Shown here in pieces: positions 1 through 8,799 of a DNA stretch of 64,000 bases (within the stretch, counting starts at the first letter, position 1; every line of letters starts with the position of its first letter). The DNA comes from JBCBTD01 sp039818825 (GTDB lineage: Bacteria; Pseudomonadota; Alphaproteobacteria; Geminicoccales; Geminicoccaceae). Under the pieces are notes generated by a model. It was not told the origin of the DNA. It saw only the letters and a program-made list of their open reading frames with translations, and made no database searches. The position numbers and the translations under genes were made by a program. Location of the stretch: the NCBI GenBank assembly GCA_039818825.1, contig JBCBTD010000018.1, positions 4,313 to 68,312 on the forward strand, given 5' to 3'.

Positions 1-1160
1 CATGAGGCGAGGTCGCGCGCCACCTCGGTGATCCGGGCCCCCGCCGCCCGCAGACGGTCCTCGTCGACCGTCAACCCGATCCGTAGGCACGATGCTGCGG
101 CCTCACCGAAGGCAGCGCCAGGGACGACGACGACGCGCTGCCGGTCGAGCAGCGCGTCGGCAAAGGCGACGCCGGTCACGCCAGTGCGGTGGATGTCCGC
201 GAACACGAACATGCCGCCCCTCGGGCGATGGACGATCACCCCTGGCGCGCCGGCCAAGCTCGCCAACAGGGCGTCGCGCCGGCACATGAAACGTCGCGCC
301 ATGTGGTCGGCTTCGTTGCGTGCGTCCGTGAGCGCCACGACCGCAGCATCCTGGACGAACTGGTTGGTGCCGTAGAGGAGTGACGACGTGAGCGAGCGCA
401 GCGCTTTGGTGACGGGTTCGGGCCCATGGGCCCAGCCGAGCCGCCAGCCGGTCATCGCGTGCGACTTCGAGAGGCTGTTGACGACCACCGCGCAAGCTGG
501 ACCAGCCGGGGTCGCCAAAGGCGAATGGTGGCGTCCTTCGAACACCAGGGCGGCATAGACTTCGTCGGAGACGACCCAGACCCCGCGTGCCGCACAGTGC
601 TCGGTCAGCGCCGACAGCGCGTCCGGTCCGAAGACCGCGCCCGACGGATTGTTGGGCGTGTTGACCACGATGGCGCGGGTGCGGGGGCCGAAGGCAGCGA
701 CCACTTGGTCGACGTCGAGGGCGAACCCGTCGGCCGGGTCGAGGCCGACGCTAACCGGCACGGCGCCGACCGCCAGCACACAGCGCTCGTAGGTGGTGTA
801 GGCGGGCTCCAGGAGGATGACCTCGTCACCTGGTCCGACGAGGCACATGAGCGTGGCGAACAGCGCGCACTGCGCCCCAGGGAAGACCAGGACGGCATTC
901 GGATCGACGGGGCAGCCGAGGCGCCGGGTAGCGTCGCTGGCGATCGCTTCCCGCAGGGGTCGTTCACCCTCGGCCGGCGCGTAGTGCGTCCGTCCGGCGC
1001 GCAACGATCGCTCGAGTGCTTCGACGATCGGCGGCGGCGTCGCGAAATCCGGATCGCCGACTCCGAGGTCGATGACATCGATACCCTCGCGCTGGAGCGC
1101 TGTGGCACGTGCGGTCACCGCCCAAGCGCCGCCCCTCGTACCCTCCAGCTCCGCCACCAT
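1..1160 (-). CDS. Class I/II PLP-dependent aminotransferase (3' end cut by window edge)
   Basis: Fold-type I aminotransferase of the aspartate/aromatic group, which moves an amino group between an amino acid and a 2-oxo acid in the cytoplasm. Visible motifs, numbered from the ATG at 1160: DLGVGDPDF near 31, the substrate/PLP loop NTPNNPSG at 167-174, SDEVY near 198, and SLSKSHAMTGWRLGW with the Schiff-base lysine at about 231. The reading frame is open to base 1 (386 codons), so only the last residues can be missing. The frame stays open a little above the ATG (a TTG lies at 1169), so the start is uncertain. It follows the decarboxylase beta-subunit gene by 46 bases on the same strand and is probably cotranscribed with it. 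Substrate cannot be read from the sequence. Confidence 0.85.
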   Translation of the reverse strand, partial: MVAELEGTRGGAWAVTARATALQREGIDVIDLGVGDPDFATPPPIVEALERSLRAGRTHYAPAEGERPLREAIASDATRRLGCPVDPNAVLVFPGAQCALFATLMCLVGPGDEVILLEPAYTTYERCVLAVGAVPVSVGLDPADGFALDVDQVVAAFGPRTRAIVVNTPNNPSGAVFGPDALSALTEHCAARGVWVVSDEVYAALVFEGRHHSPLATPAGPACAVVVNSLSKSHAMTGWRLGWAHGPEPVTKALRSLTSSLLYGTNQFVQDAAVVALTDARNEADHMARRFMCRRDALLASLAGAPGVIVHRPRGGMFVFADIHRTGVTGVAFADALLDRQRVVVVPGAAFGEAAASCLRIGLTVDEDRLRAAGARITEVARDLAS

Positions 1161-1206
1161 CGGCGCCAACCGCAGGAGCGGTGGCGTCGACGGTGGCGCC
1201 GGTTGG

Positions 1207-2340
1207 TCAGCCGGCACCGAACACCGCGATGAAGTACCCGGCGACGACCGCGGTCCCGATGACGCCGGCAACGTTCGGCCCCATCGCATGCATCAAGAGG
1301 AAGTTCGACGGGTCGGCGCGTTGACCTTCGACCTGACTGACCCGCGCGGCCATCGGCACCGCCGAAACCCCGGCAGAGCCGATCAACGGATTGATCTTCT
1401 CGGTGAGGAACAGGTTCATGACCTTCGCCATGATCACGCCCGTCCCAGTGGAGATACCGAAGGCGACGACGCCGAGCGCGAGGATGCTCAGGGTTTCGAT
1501 CTGGAGAAACCGCTCGCCGGTCATCGTGATACCGACCGACGTGCCGAGGAAGATCGTCACCACGTTGATCAACTCGTTCTGCGAGGCTTTCGACAACCGC
1601 TCGGCGACGCCGCATTCGCGGATGAAGTTGCCGAGCATCAACATGCCGATCAGGGCCGAGGCTGCCGGTACGAGCAGGATCACCAGCACGGTCACGGTCA
1701 GCGCGAAAGCGAGCTTCTCGAGCCTGGAGACTTGGCGGAGCGAGCGCATCTTGATCTTGCGCTCGTTTTCGGTCGTCAGCGCGCGCATGATCGGCGGCTG
1801 CAGGAGCGGGACCAGCGCCATGTAGGAGTAGGCCGCGACGGCGATCGGTGCGAGCAGCTCGGGTGCGAGCTTGTTCGAGAGGAAGATCGAGGTCGGGCCA
1901 TCAGCGCCGCCGATGATGCCGATGGCGCCGGCTTGCTCGGGGCTGAAACCGATCACGATCGCGCCGAGGAAGGTCGCGAACACCCCGAACTGCGCCGCGG
2001 CGCCGAGCAGGAACGTGCGCGGATTGGCGATGACCGGACCAAAGTCCGTCAGCGCGCCCACCCCGAGAAAGATCAGCGGTGGGAACAGCTCCAGGTGGAT
2101 CCCCTGGCTGATGTAGTAGTAGAGGCCGCCGGCAGCTTCGCCGATCGGCTCGTTGATCACCCCTTCGGTCGGCAGGTTGGCCAACAGCGCGCCGAAGGCG
2201 ATCGGCACGAGGAGCAGAGGCTCGAAGTTCTTGGCGACGGCGAGATAGAAGAGGCCGACGATGACGAACCACATCACCACCATTTCGACGGTGACGTGGC
2301 CGAAGCCGGTCAGTGAGGCGAGAGCAAAGAGCTCGTCCAT
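1207..2340 (-). CDS. mmdB: Na+-translocating acyl-CoA decarboxylase, beta subunit (OadB/GcdB/MmdB family)
   Basis: Membrane subunit that removes CO2 from carboxybiotin and couples this to Na+ export. The 377 residues are very hydrophobic with about nine or more membrane segments. The family signature GGADGPTSIF is intact; its Asp is the key ion/proton residue known from homologues. Length matches the family (about 375-430). It is the last of four collinear genes in the order alpha-delta-gamma-beta, the order reported for methylmalonyl-CoA decarboxylase operons, hence the symbol. Glutaconyl-CoA or oxaloacetate decarboxylase beta subunits belong to the same family, so the substrate is inferred from the alpha subunit and gene order only. 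Confidence 0.9.
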   Translation of the reverse strand: MDELFALASLTGFGHVTVEMVVMWFVIVGLFYLAVAKNFEPLLLVPIAFGALLANLPTEGVINEPIGEAAGGLYYYISQGIHLELFPPLIFLGVGALTDFGPVIANPRTFLLGAAAQFGVFATFLGAIVIGFSPEQAGAIGIIGGADGPTSIFLSNKLAPELLAPIAVAAYSYMALVPLLQPPIMRALTTENERKIKMRSLRQVSRLEKLAFALTVTVLVILLVPAASALIGMLMLGNFIRECGVAERLSKASQNELINVVTIFLGTSVGITMTGERFLQIETLSILALGVVAFGISTGTGVIMAKVMNLFLTEKINPLIGSAGVSAVPMAARVSQVEGQRADPSNFLLMHAMGPNVAGVIGTAVVAGYFIAVFGAG

Positions 2341-2361
2341 TCTCGTACTTTCAAAAGGCGG

Positions 2362-2772
2362 TCACGTCAGCGCGACGAGTAGCTGGCCTTCCTCGACGCC
2401 CATGCCGGCATTGACCGGGACCGAGGTGACCGTGCCGGCGCGCGGTGCGGTGATGGCCGTATTCATCTTCATGGCCTCCAGGGTGACCACGGTCTGGCCC
2501 TCGGTCACGCTGTCGCCGGCCTTGACGTGAACCTCGACGACCGTGCCGGCGAGCGGACTGGTGATGTCGCCGGCCCCGGCGGCTGCCGCTGGCGCAGGAG
2601 CGGGGCTGGCTGGTGCCGGAGCGGCGGCAGGAGCAGCCGGTGCTGCAGCCGCGGCAACAGGCGGAGCCGCGAGTGCCGGCGCCACTGGTGCGGCAGACTG
2701 GCCGCCACCCACTTCGTCGACCTGAACGTCGTAGGTGGTGCCGTCGACGGTGATCTTGAAACTGCGGGTCAT
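2362..2772 (-). CDS. mmdC: Biotin carrier (gamma) subunit of the acyl-CoA decarboxylase
   Basis: Small biotinyl carrier of 136 residues that shuttles the carboxyl group from the soluble carboxyltransferase to the membrane beta subunit. Residues 1-20 form a short N-terminal strand region typical of OadA/MmdC carriers. Residues about 25-68 are a flexible Ala/Pro linker. The C-terminal biotinyl domain carries EAMKMN with the biotin-accepting lysine at 102. The ATG overlaps the stop of the preceding delta-subunit gene (ATGA at 2772-2769), which fixes the start and implies translational coupling. All residues needed for biotinylation are present. Confidence 0.93.
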   Translation of the reverse strand: MTRSFKITVDGTTYDVQVDEVGGGQSAAPVAPALAAPPVAAAAAPAAPAAAPAPASPAPAPAAAAGAGDITSPLAGTVVEVHVKAGDSVTEGQTVVTLEAMKMNTAITAPRAGTVTSVPVNAGMGVEEGQLLVALT

Positions 2773-3176
2773 GACGAGCGAGAGCCTCCGGTAGGCGAGA
2801 TGAGGGACGTCTTTTGGCTGACGGCGGGTATCGGCGCCCAGCCGCCGCGGACACGACGATTGGCCATCAGCTGATGGCGGCCCGCCTGGCCCCAGTCGGT
2901 GGTGCCGTGGGCCGGCGCCAGGACACGGACGACACGGGCTCGCCCGCCGGTGACGGCGGCGACGGCGGCCGTGATCGCTGCGACGTGGGCCGCGGGCACG
3001 CCTTTGGCTACCGGCGACGGAGACGGTGCAGGAGGTGGGCTGGCTACCTTGGGCGCGGCCGGCTTGCTGCGAGGCCCCAGGATGAGCCCGAGCAACGCGC
3101 AGGTGATCCACAGTGCCGAGAGCACGAGCATCACCAGCCCGAAGCCGCTGAGGCTGAAAACGACGTATTCGGTCAT
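2769..3176 (-). CDS. mmdD: OadG/MmdD-like membrane anchor (delta/gamma subunit)
   Basis: 135-residue subunit with one N-terminal transmembrane helix (about residues 8-34). A Pro/Ala-rich linker follows, then a cytoplasmic patch (HVAAITAAVAAVTGG, then RVVRV) that is characteristic of OadG-type subunits. In homologues this subunit anchors the carboxyltransferase and carrier to the beta subunit. It lies between mmdA and mmdC and shares a 4-base overlap with mmdC. The sequence is low in complexity, and recognition rests on topology, the C-terminal patch and position rather than on catalytic residues. Confidence 0.8.
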   Translation of the reverse strand: MTEYVVFSLSGFGLVMLVLSALWITCALLGLILGPRSKPAAPKVASPPPAPSPSPVAKGVPAAHVAAITAAVAAVTGGRARVVRVLAPAHGTTDWGQAGRHQLMANRRVRGGWAPIPAVSQKTSLISPTGGSRSS

Positions 3177-3198
3177 GATGGTCTTTCGGGCAGGCCGC

Positions 3199-4752
3199 TC
3201 AGAGCGGGATGTTGCCGTGTTTCTTGGCCGGGCGGTTCTCGCGTTTCGACAGGAGGGAGCGCAGCGCCAACGACAGCGCGGCCTTGGTGCGCCGTGGCTC
3301 GATGATGTCGTGGACGAAGGTCAGACCGGCTGACACGTAGGGGTTGGCGAAGGCGGCGCGGTATTCGGCGACCAGCTCGGCGCGCTTTTGGGCCTTGTCT
3401 TCGGCGTCGGCCAGCTCCTGCTGGTAGAGGATGTTCACCGCACCGTCGGCGCCCATGACCGCGATCTCGGCGGTGGGCCAAGCCAGCACCAGATCAGCAC
3501 CCATGTCTTTCGAGCACATGGCGACGTAGGCGCCGCCATAGGCCTTACGCATGATCACCGTCAGCTTCGGCACCGTCGAGGCACCGTAGGCGAACAGCAT
3601 CTTCGCGCCGTGCCGGATGATGCCGTGCTTTTCCTGGAAGACGCCCGGCATGAAGCCCGGCGTGTCGACCAGCGTGACCAGCGGAATGTTGAAGATGTTG
3701 CAGAAGCGGATGAACCGAGCACCCTTGTCCGAGGAGTCGATGTCGAGGGTGCCGGCCTTCATCAGCGGCTGGTTGGCGATGATGCCGACGACCACGCCAT
3801 CGATCCGGCCGAAGCCGACGACGATGTTGGTGGCGAACTCGGACTGCACCTCGAAGAAACGACCTTCGTCGACCACGCGGCCGATCACCGCTTTGACGTC
3901 GTAGCTGGCCTTCGGGTCGGCGGGGATGATGTCTTCGATGCCCGCGTCGTCGGCCAGCGTGACCTCCGGCGACAGGTGGTGCGGCGGGTCGGTCATGTTG
4001 TTCGACGGCAGGTAGCTCAGGAGCTCGCGAACGATGGCGACCGCATGACCGTCGTTCTCGGCAACGAAATGGATGTTGCCGGAGTTCTGAGCATGGGCTT
4101 CGGCCGAACCGATCTCGGCCATCGTCGTCGCTTGACCGGTCGCGGCGCGGATCACTTCGGGCCCGCAGATGAACATGTTGGCGCTGTTCCGCACCATGAT
4201 GATGAAATCCATCAGCGCCGGCGAGTACGACGCGCCGCCCGCGCAGTTGCCGCAGATGACCGCGATCTGGGGCACGACGCCCGACAGGAGGACGTTGCGG
4301 TTGAAGACCTGGCCATAGCCGGCAAGGCTCTCGACACCCTCTTGGATCCGGGCACCGCCGCTGTCCTTGAAGCCGACGACCGGTACACCGGCGCGGCCGG
4401 CATGATCCATCAGATCGCCGATCTTCTGCGAATGGATGCGGCCGAGCGAGCCGCCGGCGATCATGAAGTCCTGGCTGAACGAGGCTACCGGTCGGCCGTC
4501 GACGAAGCCGACGCCGGTCAAGACCCCGTCGGTCGGCAGGCTCTTCTTGTCCATGCCGAAATGGCGCGTGGTGTGCTGAGCGTAGAGCCCAAATTCTTGA
4601 AAGGTGTCGGCGGTGAACAGCGCTTCGAGTCGCTCGCGTGCGGTCATCATGCCGCGGTCGTGGCGTTTCTTGACGCGATCCGGCCCGCCTGACGCCAACG
4701 CCTCGTCGCGGCGCTTGGCGAGCTCGTCGATGAGGCTCGGATCGATAGGCAT
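3199..4752 (-). CDS. mmdA: Acyl-CoA carboxyltransferase alpha subunit (methylmalonyl-CoA decarboxylase type)
   Basis: Biotin-dependent carboxyltransferase of the propionyl-CoA carboxylase beta-chain family. It moves the carboxyl group of methylmalonyl-CoA (or a related acyl-CoA) to biotin. The protein has 517 residues, the usual size of MmdA (about 510) and shorter than glutaconyl-CoA decarboxylase alpha (about 590). Two crotonase-like halves are present, with glycine-rich oxyanion-hole segments GNCAGGASYSPAL and RKAYGGAYVAM. The ATG at 4752 is chosen over one 99 bases upstream because GGGAG sits seven bases before it and the protein then starts like family members. First gene of the mmdADCB operon. 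A propionyl-CoA carboxylase role is unlikely because the membrane subunits are linked and no biotin carboxylase is present. Confidence 0.92.
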   Translation of the reverse strand: MPIDPSLIDELAKRRDEALASGGPDRVKKRHDRGMMTARERLEALFTADTFQEFGLYAQHTTRHFGMDKKSLPTDGVLTGVGFVDGRPVASFSQDFMIAGGSLGRIHSQKIGDLMDHAGRAGVPVVGFKDSGGARIQEGVESLAGYGQVFNRNVLLSGVVPQIAVICGNCAGGASYSPALMDFIIMVRNSANMFICGPEVIRAATGQATTMAEIGSAEAHAQNSGNIHFVAENDGHAVAIVRELLSYLPSNNMTDPPHHLSPEVTLADDAGIEDIIPADPKASYDVKAVIGRVVDEGRFFEVQSEFATNIVVGFGRIDGVVVGIIANQPLMKAGTLDIDSSDKGARFIRFCNIFNIPLVTLVDTPGFMPGVFQEKHGIIRHGAKMLFAYGASTVPKLTVIMRKAYGGAYVAMCSKDMGADLVLAWPTAEIAVMGADGAVNILYQQELADAEDKAQKRAELVAEYRAAFANPYVSAGLTFVHDIIEPRRTKAALSLALRSLLSKRENRPAKKHGNIPL

Positions 4753-4881
4753 CGTGATCTCCCGCGGGCGCCATTCGTGGCATGACCGGTTCGGCTTTTG
4801 CGAACCGCGCTTGACGGTTCTCGTCGCTTCGCCACGGATTTCAATTGCCAAAAGACATCGATCGCAATCCGCGGCAACCGT

Positions 4882-6594
4882 TCAGCGGGTCGGCTCCAGC
4901 GCCATTTCGGCGCGCAGCGCCTTGCGCTCGCTGGCTTTCCAGTGCTGATGCCAAGCGGCGAGCGCGGTCGCCGGCATCGGTCGCGCCATCCTAAAGCCTT
5001 GCAGCACGTGGTAGCCGAGACGGCAGGCCCAAGCTGCTTGCGCCGAGGTTTCGACACCTTCGGCGACGCTGGTCGCCGCGAGTTCCGTGCCGATCTTCGC
5101 TGCCAACGCGCTGATCGCGCGGTCGCGTTCGCTGCCGGCGACGTTGCCGAGAAAGGCGCGGTCGACCTTCAGCACGTCGAAGCTGATCTCGCGCAGCCGC
5201 AGCAGCGACGCCTGACCGACGCCGAAGTCATCGATGGCGAGATCGATTCCGAGCGATCGGACCTTGGTCGCGAAATCCTGCAGGCGATGAGGCGTTTCGG
5301 TGAATGCCGCCTCGGTGAGCTCGACCGTCAACTGCAAGCCGAGAAGCTGGAGCCCGCGTTGCAGCGGGCCGAGCATGGCGAACGCCTCGTCGTTGCCCAC
5401 CAGCCGCGCATCGAAATTGATCGCGACCTGGCGGCCGATCGCGACAAGATCCGGCCCGTCGGCCAACGCCCGCCGGATCTGGATGTCGAGCAGCTGCAGC
5501 GCCCGCTCCTGTGAGGTCGCCGCCAACGGCAGAAAGGCGCCGGGACCCACGATGCCACGGCTCGGGTGCAGCCAGCGGAGCAACGCTTCGACCCCGACCG
5601 GAACGAACGTCGCCGCATCGATCATCGGTTGGTAGTAGAGCTGCAACTCGTCGCCGCGGATCGCCCGGCCGAGGTCGTCGCGCAGCCGCGTCCGGTCACG
5701 GCTGCGCGCGGCCATCGCCGGCGCGAACGTGCGCCATCCGAAGCCGCCCTGGGATTTGGCCTCGTAGAGCGCGTGGTCGGCCGCACTCAGCAGCGCCGTT
5801 CCGCTCTGCGCGTCGTCGGGTGCGCGGGCGATGCCGATACTCGCGCCGACCGCCACGGTGGCCTCCGGCAGTTCGATCGGCACCGCGACTTCTGCCAGCA
5901 AGCGCTCGGCGACGTCGACGATGGCACGATCGTCGGCATCGATGGCCAGCAGGCAGACGAATTCGTCGCCGCCCCAGCGGGCCAAGAGGTCATGGCCGCG
6001 AACGGCCCGGGCGAAGCGGCTGGCGATGATCGCCAGGACCCTGTCGCCACGCTCGTGGCCGAAGTTGTCGTTGACCTCTTTGAAGTGGTCGAGATCGATG
6101 AACAGCAGCGCCAGCCGCGAGCCTTCGCGGCGGGCATCGAGGACCGCCCGTTCGACGGCATCGGCGAAGGGGTCGCGGGTCATCAGCCCGGTCACGCCGT
6201 CGGGCACCAGGGCCGCGCCGCCGCCGCGCGGCCGGCCGCGGTCATGGCGCTGCAGGGTGACGAGGTAGTGTCCATGGCCCTGGCGCTCGACCCGGCCGAT
6301 CCGAAAGCGACAGCGCCGACCCCGACGACCGCGGCGGCCGACGACGATTTCGCCCGAGAGCGGCCGGGCGCCCGGGGCGGCGAGTTCCGACCGGATCGGC
6401 TCCAGGTCCAGACCGCCGCCCGGAGCGTGCAGGAAACCGCTTATCGGCTGGGCGATGACCATCTGCGCCGGTAGGCCAGTCAGGTGGAGGAACGCTTCGT
6501 TGACGCTGACGATGTGGCCCGCGCTGTCGAGAAAAGTGGCGGCGTCGGGCAGGCACTCCAAGATGTCGGTCAGCGGGAGGTCGGCTTGCATCAT
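4882..6594 (-). CDS. PAS-GGDEF-EAL cyclic-di-GMP protein
   Basis: A 570-residue regulator that may both make and degrade cyclic-di-GMP. Residues about 8-115 look like a PAS sensor. A GGDEF domain follows, with the intact signature at 208-212 and an inhibitory I-site RGHD at 199-202, five residues upstream as expected. The EAL domain has EAL at 336-338 and the expected metal and catalytic residues: Asn393, Glu425, Asp455-Asp456, Lys476, Glu512 and Gln532. Both halves therefore look catalytically competent. No transmembrane segment is seen, so it is probably cytosolic. Two ATGs occur in tandem at the start, with no strong ribosome site. It stands alone, 129 bases upstream of mmdA on the same strand. 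Confidence 0.93.
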   Translation of the reverse strand: MMQADLPLTDILECLPDAATFLDSAGHIVSVNEAFLHLTGLPAQMVIAQPISGFLHAPGGGLDLEPIRSELAAPGARPLSGEIVVGRRGRRGRRCRFRIGRVERQGHGHYLVTLQRHDRGRPRGGGAALVPDGVTGLMTRDPFADAVERAVLDARREGSRLALLFIDLDHFKEVNDNFGHERGDRVLAIIASRFARAVRGHDLLARWGGDEFVCLLAIDADDRAIVDVAERLLAEVAVPIELPEATVAVGASIGIARAPDDAQSGTALLSAADHALYEAKSQGGFGWRTFAPAMAARSRDRTRLRDDLGRAIRGDELQLYYQPMIDAATFVPVGVEALLRWLHPSRGIVGPGAFLPLAATSQERALQLLDIQIRRALADGPDLVAIGRQVAINFDARLVGNDEAFAMLGPLQRGLQLLGLQLTVELTEAAFTETPHRLQDFATKVRSLGIDLAIDDFGVGQASLLRLREISFDVLKVDRAFLGNVAGSERDRAISALAAKIGTELAATSVAEGVETSAQAAWACRLGYHVLQGFRMARPMPATALAAWHQHWKASERKALRAEMALEPTR

Positions 6595-6724
6595 CGGACG
6601 TCAGGCAGAGGCGCGCGCGGCACAGCTCGGATCGTTTCCGGCCTGGAAACGCTGCGGGCGCGGCCAGCCGGTTGTGACCGCGGCGGTCGGCGCCATCTCA
6701 GACGAGGAATGAGGAGGAATGATC

Positions 6725-7645
6725 ATGGCCACGGTCAATGGTCTCCATCACGTCACGGCGATCAGCGGCGATGCCCGCGGCAATCTTGCCTTTTACCGTG
6801 ACGTCCTGGGGCTTCGTTTCATCAAGAAGACGGTGAACTTCGACGATCCGTCCGTCTACCACCTTTACTATGGGGACGAACTCGGTCGGCCAGGGACCGC
6901 GATGACGTTCTTCCCGTTCGAAGGCACCGCACGCGGACGCCGCGGCGTCGGGGAAACGTCCGAAACCGCTTTCGCAGTACCAGAAGGCAGCCTCGACGGA
7001 TGGGGCGAACGGCTCGCCGTCCACGGGATCGATGCCGAGGACGACGCTCGTTTCGGCGAGCGGCGTCTCGTCTTCACCGATCCCGAAGGCGTCGGCCTGG
7101 CGCTGACCGAGGCCGTCGACGACCCGCGCCGAGGCTGGGCCGGAGGCGAACTTGGCGCGACCGCCGCAGTCAAGGGTTTCCATGGCGTCACGTTGAGCCT
7201 GATGAGCCTCGACGGCACCGCCGCGGTGCTGACCGACGGTCTCGGCTACGTGTTGACCGGCCGGAGTGACGGCATCGTCCGGTTCGCGTCGCAATCGGGC
7301 GCGGCGCGTCATGTCGACGTCGTGGTGTCGGACCAGGCGGCGGCGCGTTCGGGTGCAGGTTCGGTCCACCACGTGGCTTTCAGTGTGCCCGACGCCGCCA
7401 CCCAAGCTGAGGTGGCGCGACAGGTCGTGCGACTGGGGATGCAGGTCACGTCGGTGATCGATCGCGACTACTTCGCGGCGATCTACTTCCGCACGCCGGG
7501 CGGTGTTCTGTTCGAGGTGTCGACGGACGGTCCGGGATTCACGGTCGACGAACCGGCCGAACGGTTGGGCAGCGAACTCAAGCTGCCCAAGCAGCACGAG
7601 CACTTGCGGGCGCGGCTGGAACGCAGTTTGCCGACGCTGGCGTGA
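6725..7645 (+). CDS. mhqO: Ring-cleaving dioxygenase of the MhqO/glyoxalase fold
   Basis: Vicinal-oxygen-chelate protein of 306 residues with two tandem glyoxalase-type modules (about 5-130 and 150-285). The first opens with NGLHHVTAISG. Metal ligands fit the early His pair, HHVAF in the second module and the late Glu in GGVLFEV. The family cleaves or detoxifies hydroquinones and related aromatics in the cytoplasm. The start is set at the second ATG (6725), because GGAGG at 6713-6717 is seven bases before it but only one base before the ATG at 6719. An MhqD-like hydrolase follows after three bases, which matches the mhqO/mhqD association known from Firmicutes. Confidence 0.88.
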   Translation: MATVNGLHHVTAISGDARGNLAFYRDVLGLRFIKKTVNFDDPSVYHLYYGDELGRPGTAMTFFPFEGTARGRRGVGETSETAFAVPEGSLDGWGERLAVHGIDAEDDARFGERRLVFTDPEGVGLALTEAVDDPRRGWAGGELGATAAVKGFHGVTLSLMSLDGTAAVLTDGLGYVLTGRSDGIVRFASQSGAARHVDVVVSDQAAARSGAGSVHHVAFSVPDAATQAEVARQVVRLGMQVTSVIDRDYFAAIYFRTPGGVLFEVSTDGPGFTVDEPAERLGSELKLPKQHEHLRARLERSLPTLA

Positions 7646-7648
7646 GCC

Positions 7649-8260
7649 ATGGCGACGCTCTGCGGTTACGACTACGTGTTCCGCGCGGGCGCAGCGTCGC
7701 CGGTGCTCGTGATGTTGCACGGGACCGGCGACGATGCGCGGAGTTTTGCGCGCCTCGCCGACGATCTGGCGCCGGCCGCGACGGTGTTGAGCTTGCAAGG
7801 CAACGTCGATGAGCACGGCATGGCCCGCTTTTTCCGGCGACGAGCCATGGGCGTCTACGACATGGCGGACTTGGCCAAGCGCACCGAGGACATGGCAGCC
7901 TTTCTGGACGAGGCGGTCGCGCTTCATGGGCTACAGCCGTCCGCCCTGGTCGGCATCGGCTACTCGAACGGCGCCAACCTGCTCGCCAACCTGTCGTTTC
8001 GCCGACCGGCGGCGCTGCGCCGGCTCGTGCTGATGCACCCGCTGATCCCTTACGTACCTCAGCCTGCCGGCACGTTGGCGGGTCTGCGGGTTCTGGTCAC
8101 CGCCGGGCGCCGCGACGCGATCGCGCCGGCGGCCACGACGGACGCTTTGATCGGTCACTACGCGGCGGCCGGGGCTTGCGTGGAGCGACTAGACCACGAC
8201 GGCGGGCACGAGCTCCGGCCGAGCGAGCTGGCAGCGGTCGGCCGCTTTCTCGCCGAATGA
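7649..8260 (+). CDS. mhqD: Alpha/beta hydrolase, MhqD/phospholipase-carboxylesterase type
   Basis: A 203-residue serine hydrolase. The nucleophile elbow GYSNG puts Ser at 106, the acid is Asp156 (in AGRRDAIAP) and the base is His187 (in DGGHEL). The oxyanion segment LHGTGDD lies at about 23-29. No signal peptide is present. It is three bases downstream of the MhqO-like dioxygenase and surely cotranscribed, so the two probably act together on quinone or hydroquinone adducts. The substrate is inferred from that pairing. Generic carboxylesterase activity is the alternative. Confidence 0.88.
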   Translation: MATLCGYDYVFRAGAASPVLVMLHGTGDDARSFARLADDLAPAATVLSLQGNVDEHGMARFFRRRAMGVYDMADLAKRTEDMAAFLDEAVALHGLQPSALVGIGYSNGANLLANLSFRRPAALRRLVLMHPLIPYVPQPAGTLAGLRVLVTAGRRDAIAPAATTDALIGHYAAAGACVERLDHDGGHELRPSELAAVGRFLAE

Positions 8261-8267
8261 CGGCGAG
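8249..8267 (+). terminator. Stem-loop over the mhqD stop codon
   Basis: CTCGCCG and CGGCGAG form a perfect 7-bp stem around the five bases AATGA, which include the mhqD stop. It lies between convergent genes and could serve both strands. No U-tract follows, so it is a weak terminator candidate. Confidence 0.3.
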
Positions 8268-8303
8268 CGCGGCGGCCGACTGGCCGCAGCCAGGTCGTCA
8301 GCT

Positions 8304-8636
8304 TCAGGGCGTTTGGGTTCGGGATTCCGCGACGGCAGCCTGCAGCTGCGCGACCATCGGCGCGCATTCGGCATCGCCGTCCACGAACCGGGCGACGGTC
8401 GGCACCGGGCCGCCGCCGACGAGCTTCATGGCTGCGGCGCCGAGCACGCCGTCGACCTGATCGGGGCCGATCAGGCCGTCGTCCTTGGCCGCCTCGACGA
8501 CGAGACAGGCGCCAGCGCGAGCGCCGGTGATGACTTCACCGCCAGCGCCTGCACCGGCACCTGAGGTAAAGGCGAGGTAGCCGCCGATGGCGCCGCCGAT
8601 CAGCACCCCGACGAGCGCGACGAGGAAGGTCTTCAT
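8304..8636 (-). CDS. Small membrane-anchored/exported protein, unknown function
   Basis: A 110-residue protein with an N-terminal hydrophobic segment (residues about 4-24, rich in Gly, Val and Leu) that could be a membrane anchor or an uncleaved signal. A Gly/Ala stretch and a soluble C-terminal half of about 75 residues follow. Two cysteines (in GACLVVEA and ECAPM) could form a disulfide outside the cytoplasm. The start is supported by AAGGAG eight bases upstream. It resembles no family I can name. It is convergent with mhqD and follows rhlE on the same strand after 163 bases. Confidence 0.7.
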   Translation of the reverse strand: MKTFLVALVGVLIGGAIGGYLAFTSGAGAGAGGEVITGARAGACLVVEAAKDDGLIGPDQVDGVLGAAAMKLVGGGPVPTVARFVDGDAECAPMVAQLQAAVAESRTQTP

Positions 8637-8799
8637 GAGGCGATCTCCTTGGCCAGTGCCGCCGGAGGGCGATCGCGCCGTCGTCCGGGCACGGACGACC
8701 TGCGCTCCAGCCCAACCAGGGCGCTGGTCTTTAGGACGACGGATCGCGCCCCAAATTCCCTCGACGACGTCCCTCCGGACGCCGCGTCGCGCCGGCCGG

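Noticed and set aside
426..1232. Plus-strand frame opposite the aminotransferase
   Set aside because: The minus strand encodes a full PLP enzyme core here; the plus-strand product has no family features.
3388..4692. Long plus-strand frame opposite mmdA
   Set aside because: Antisense shadow; the mmdA frame has all catalytic motifs and a ribosome site.
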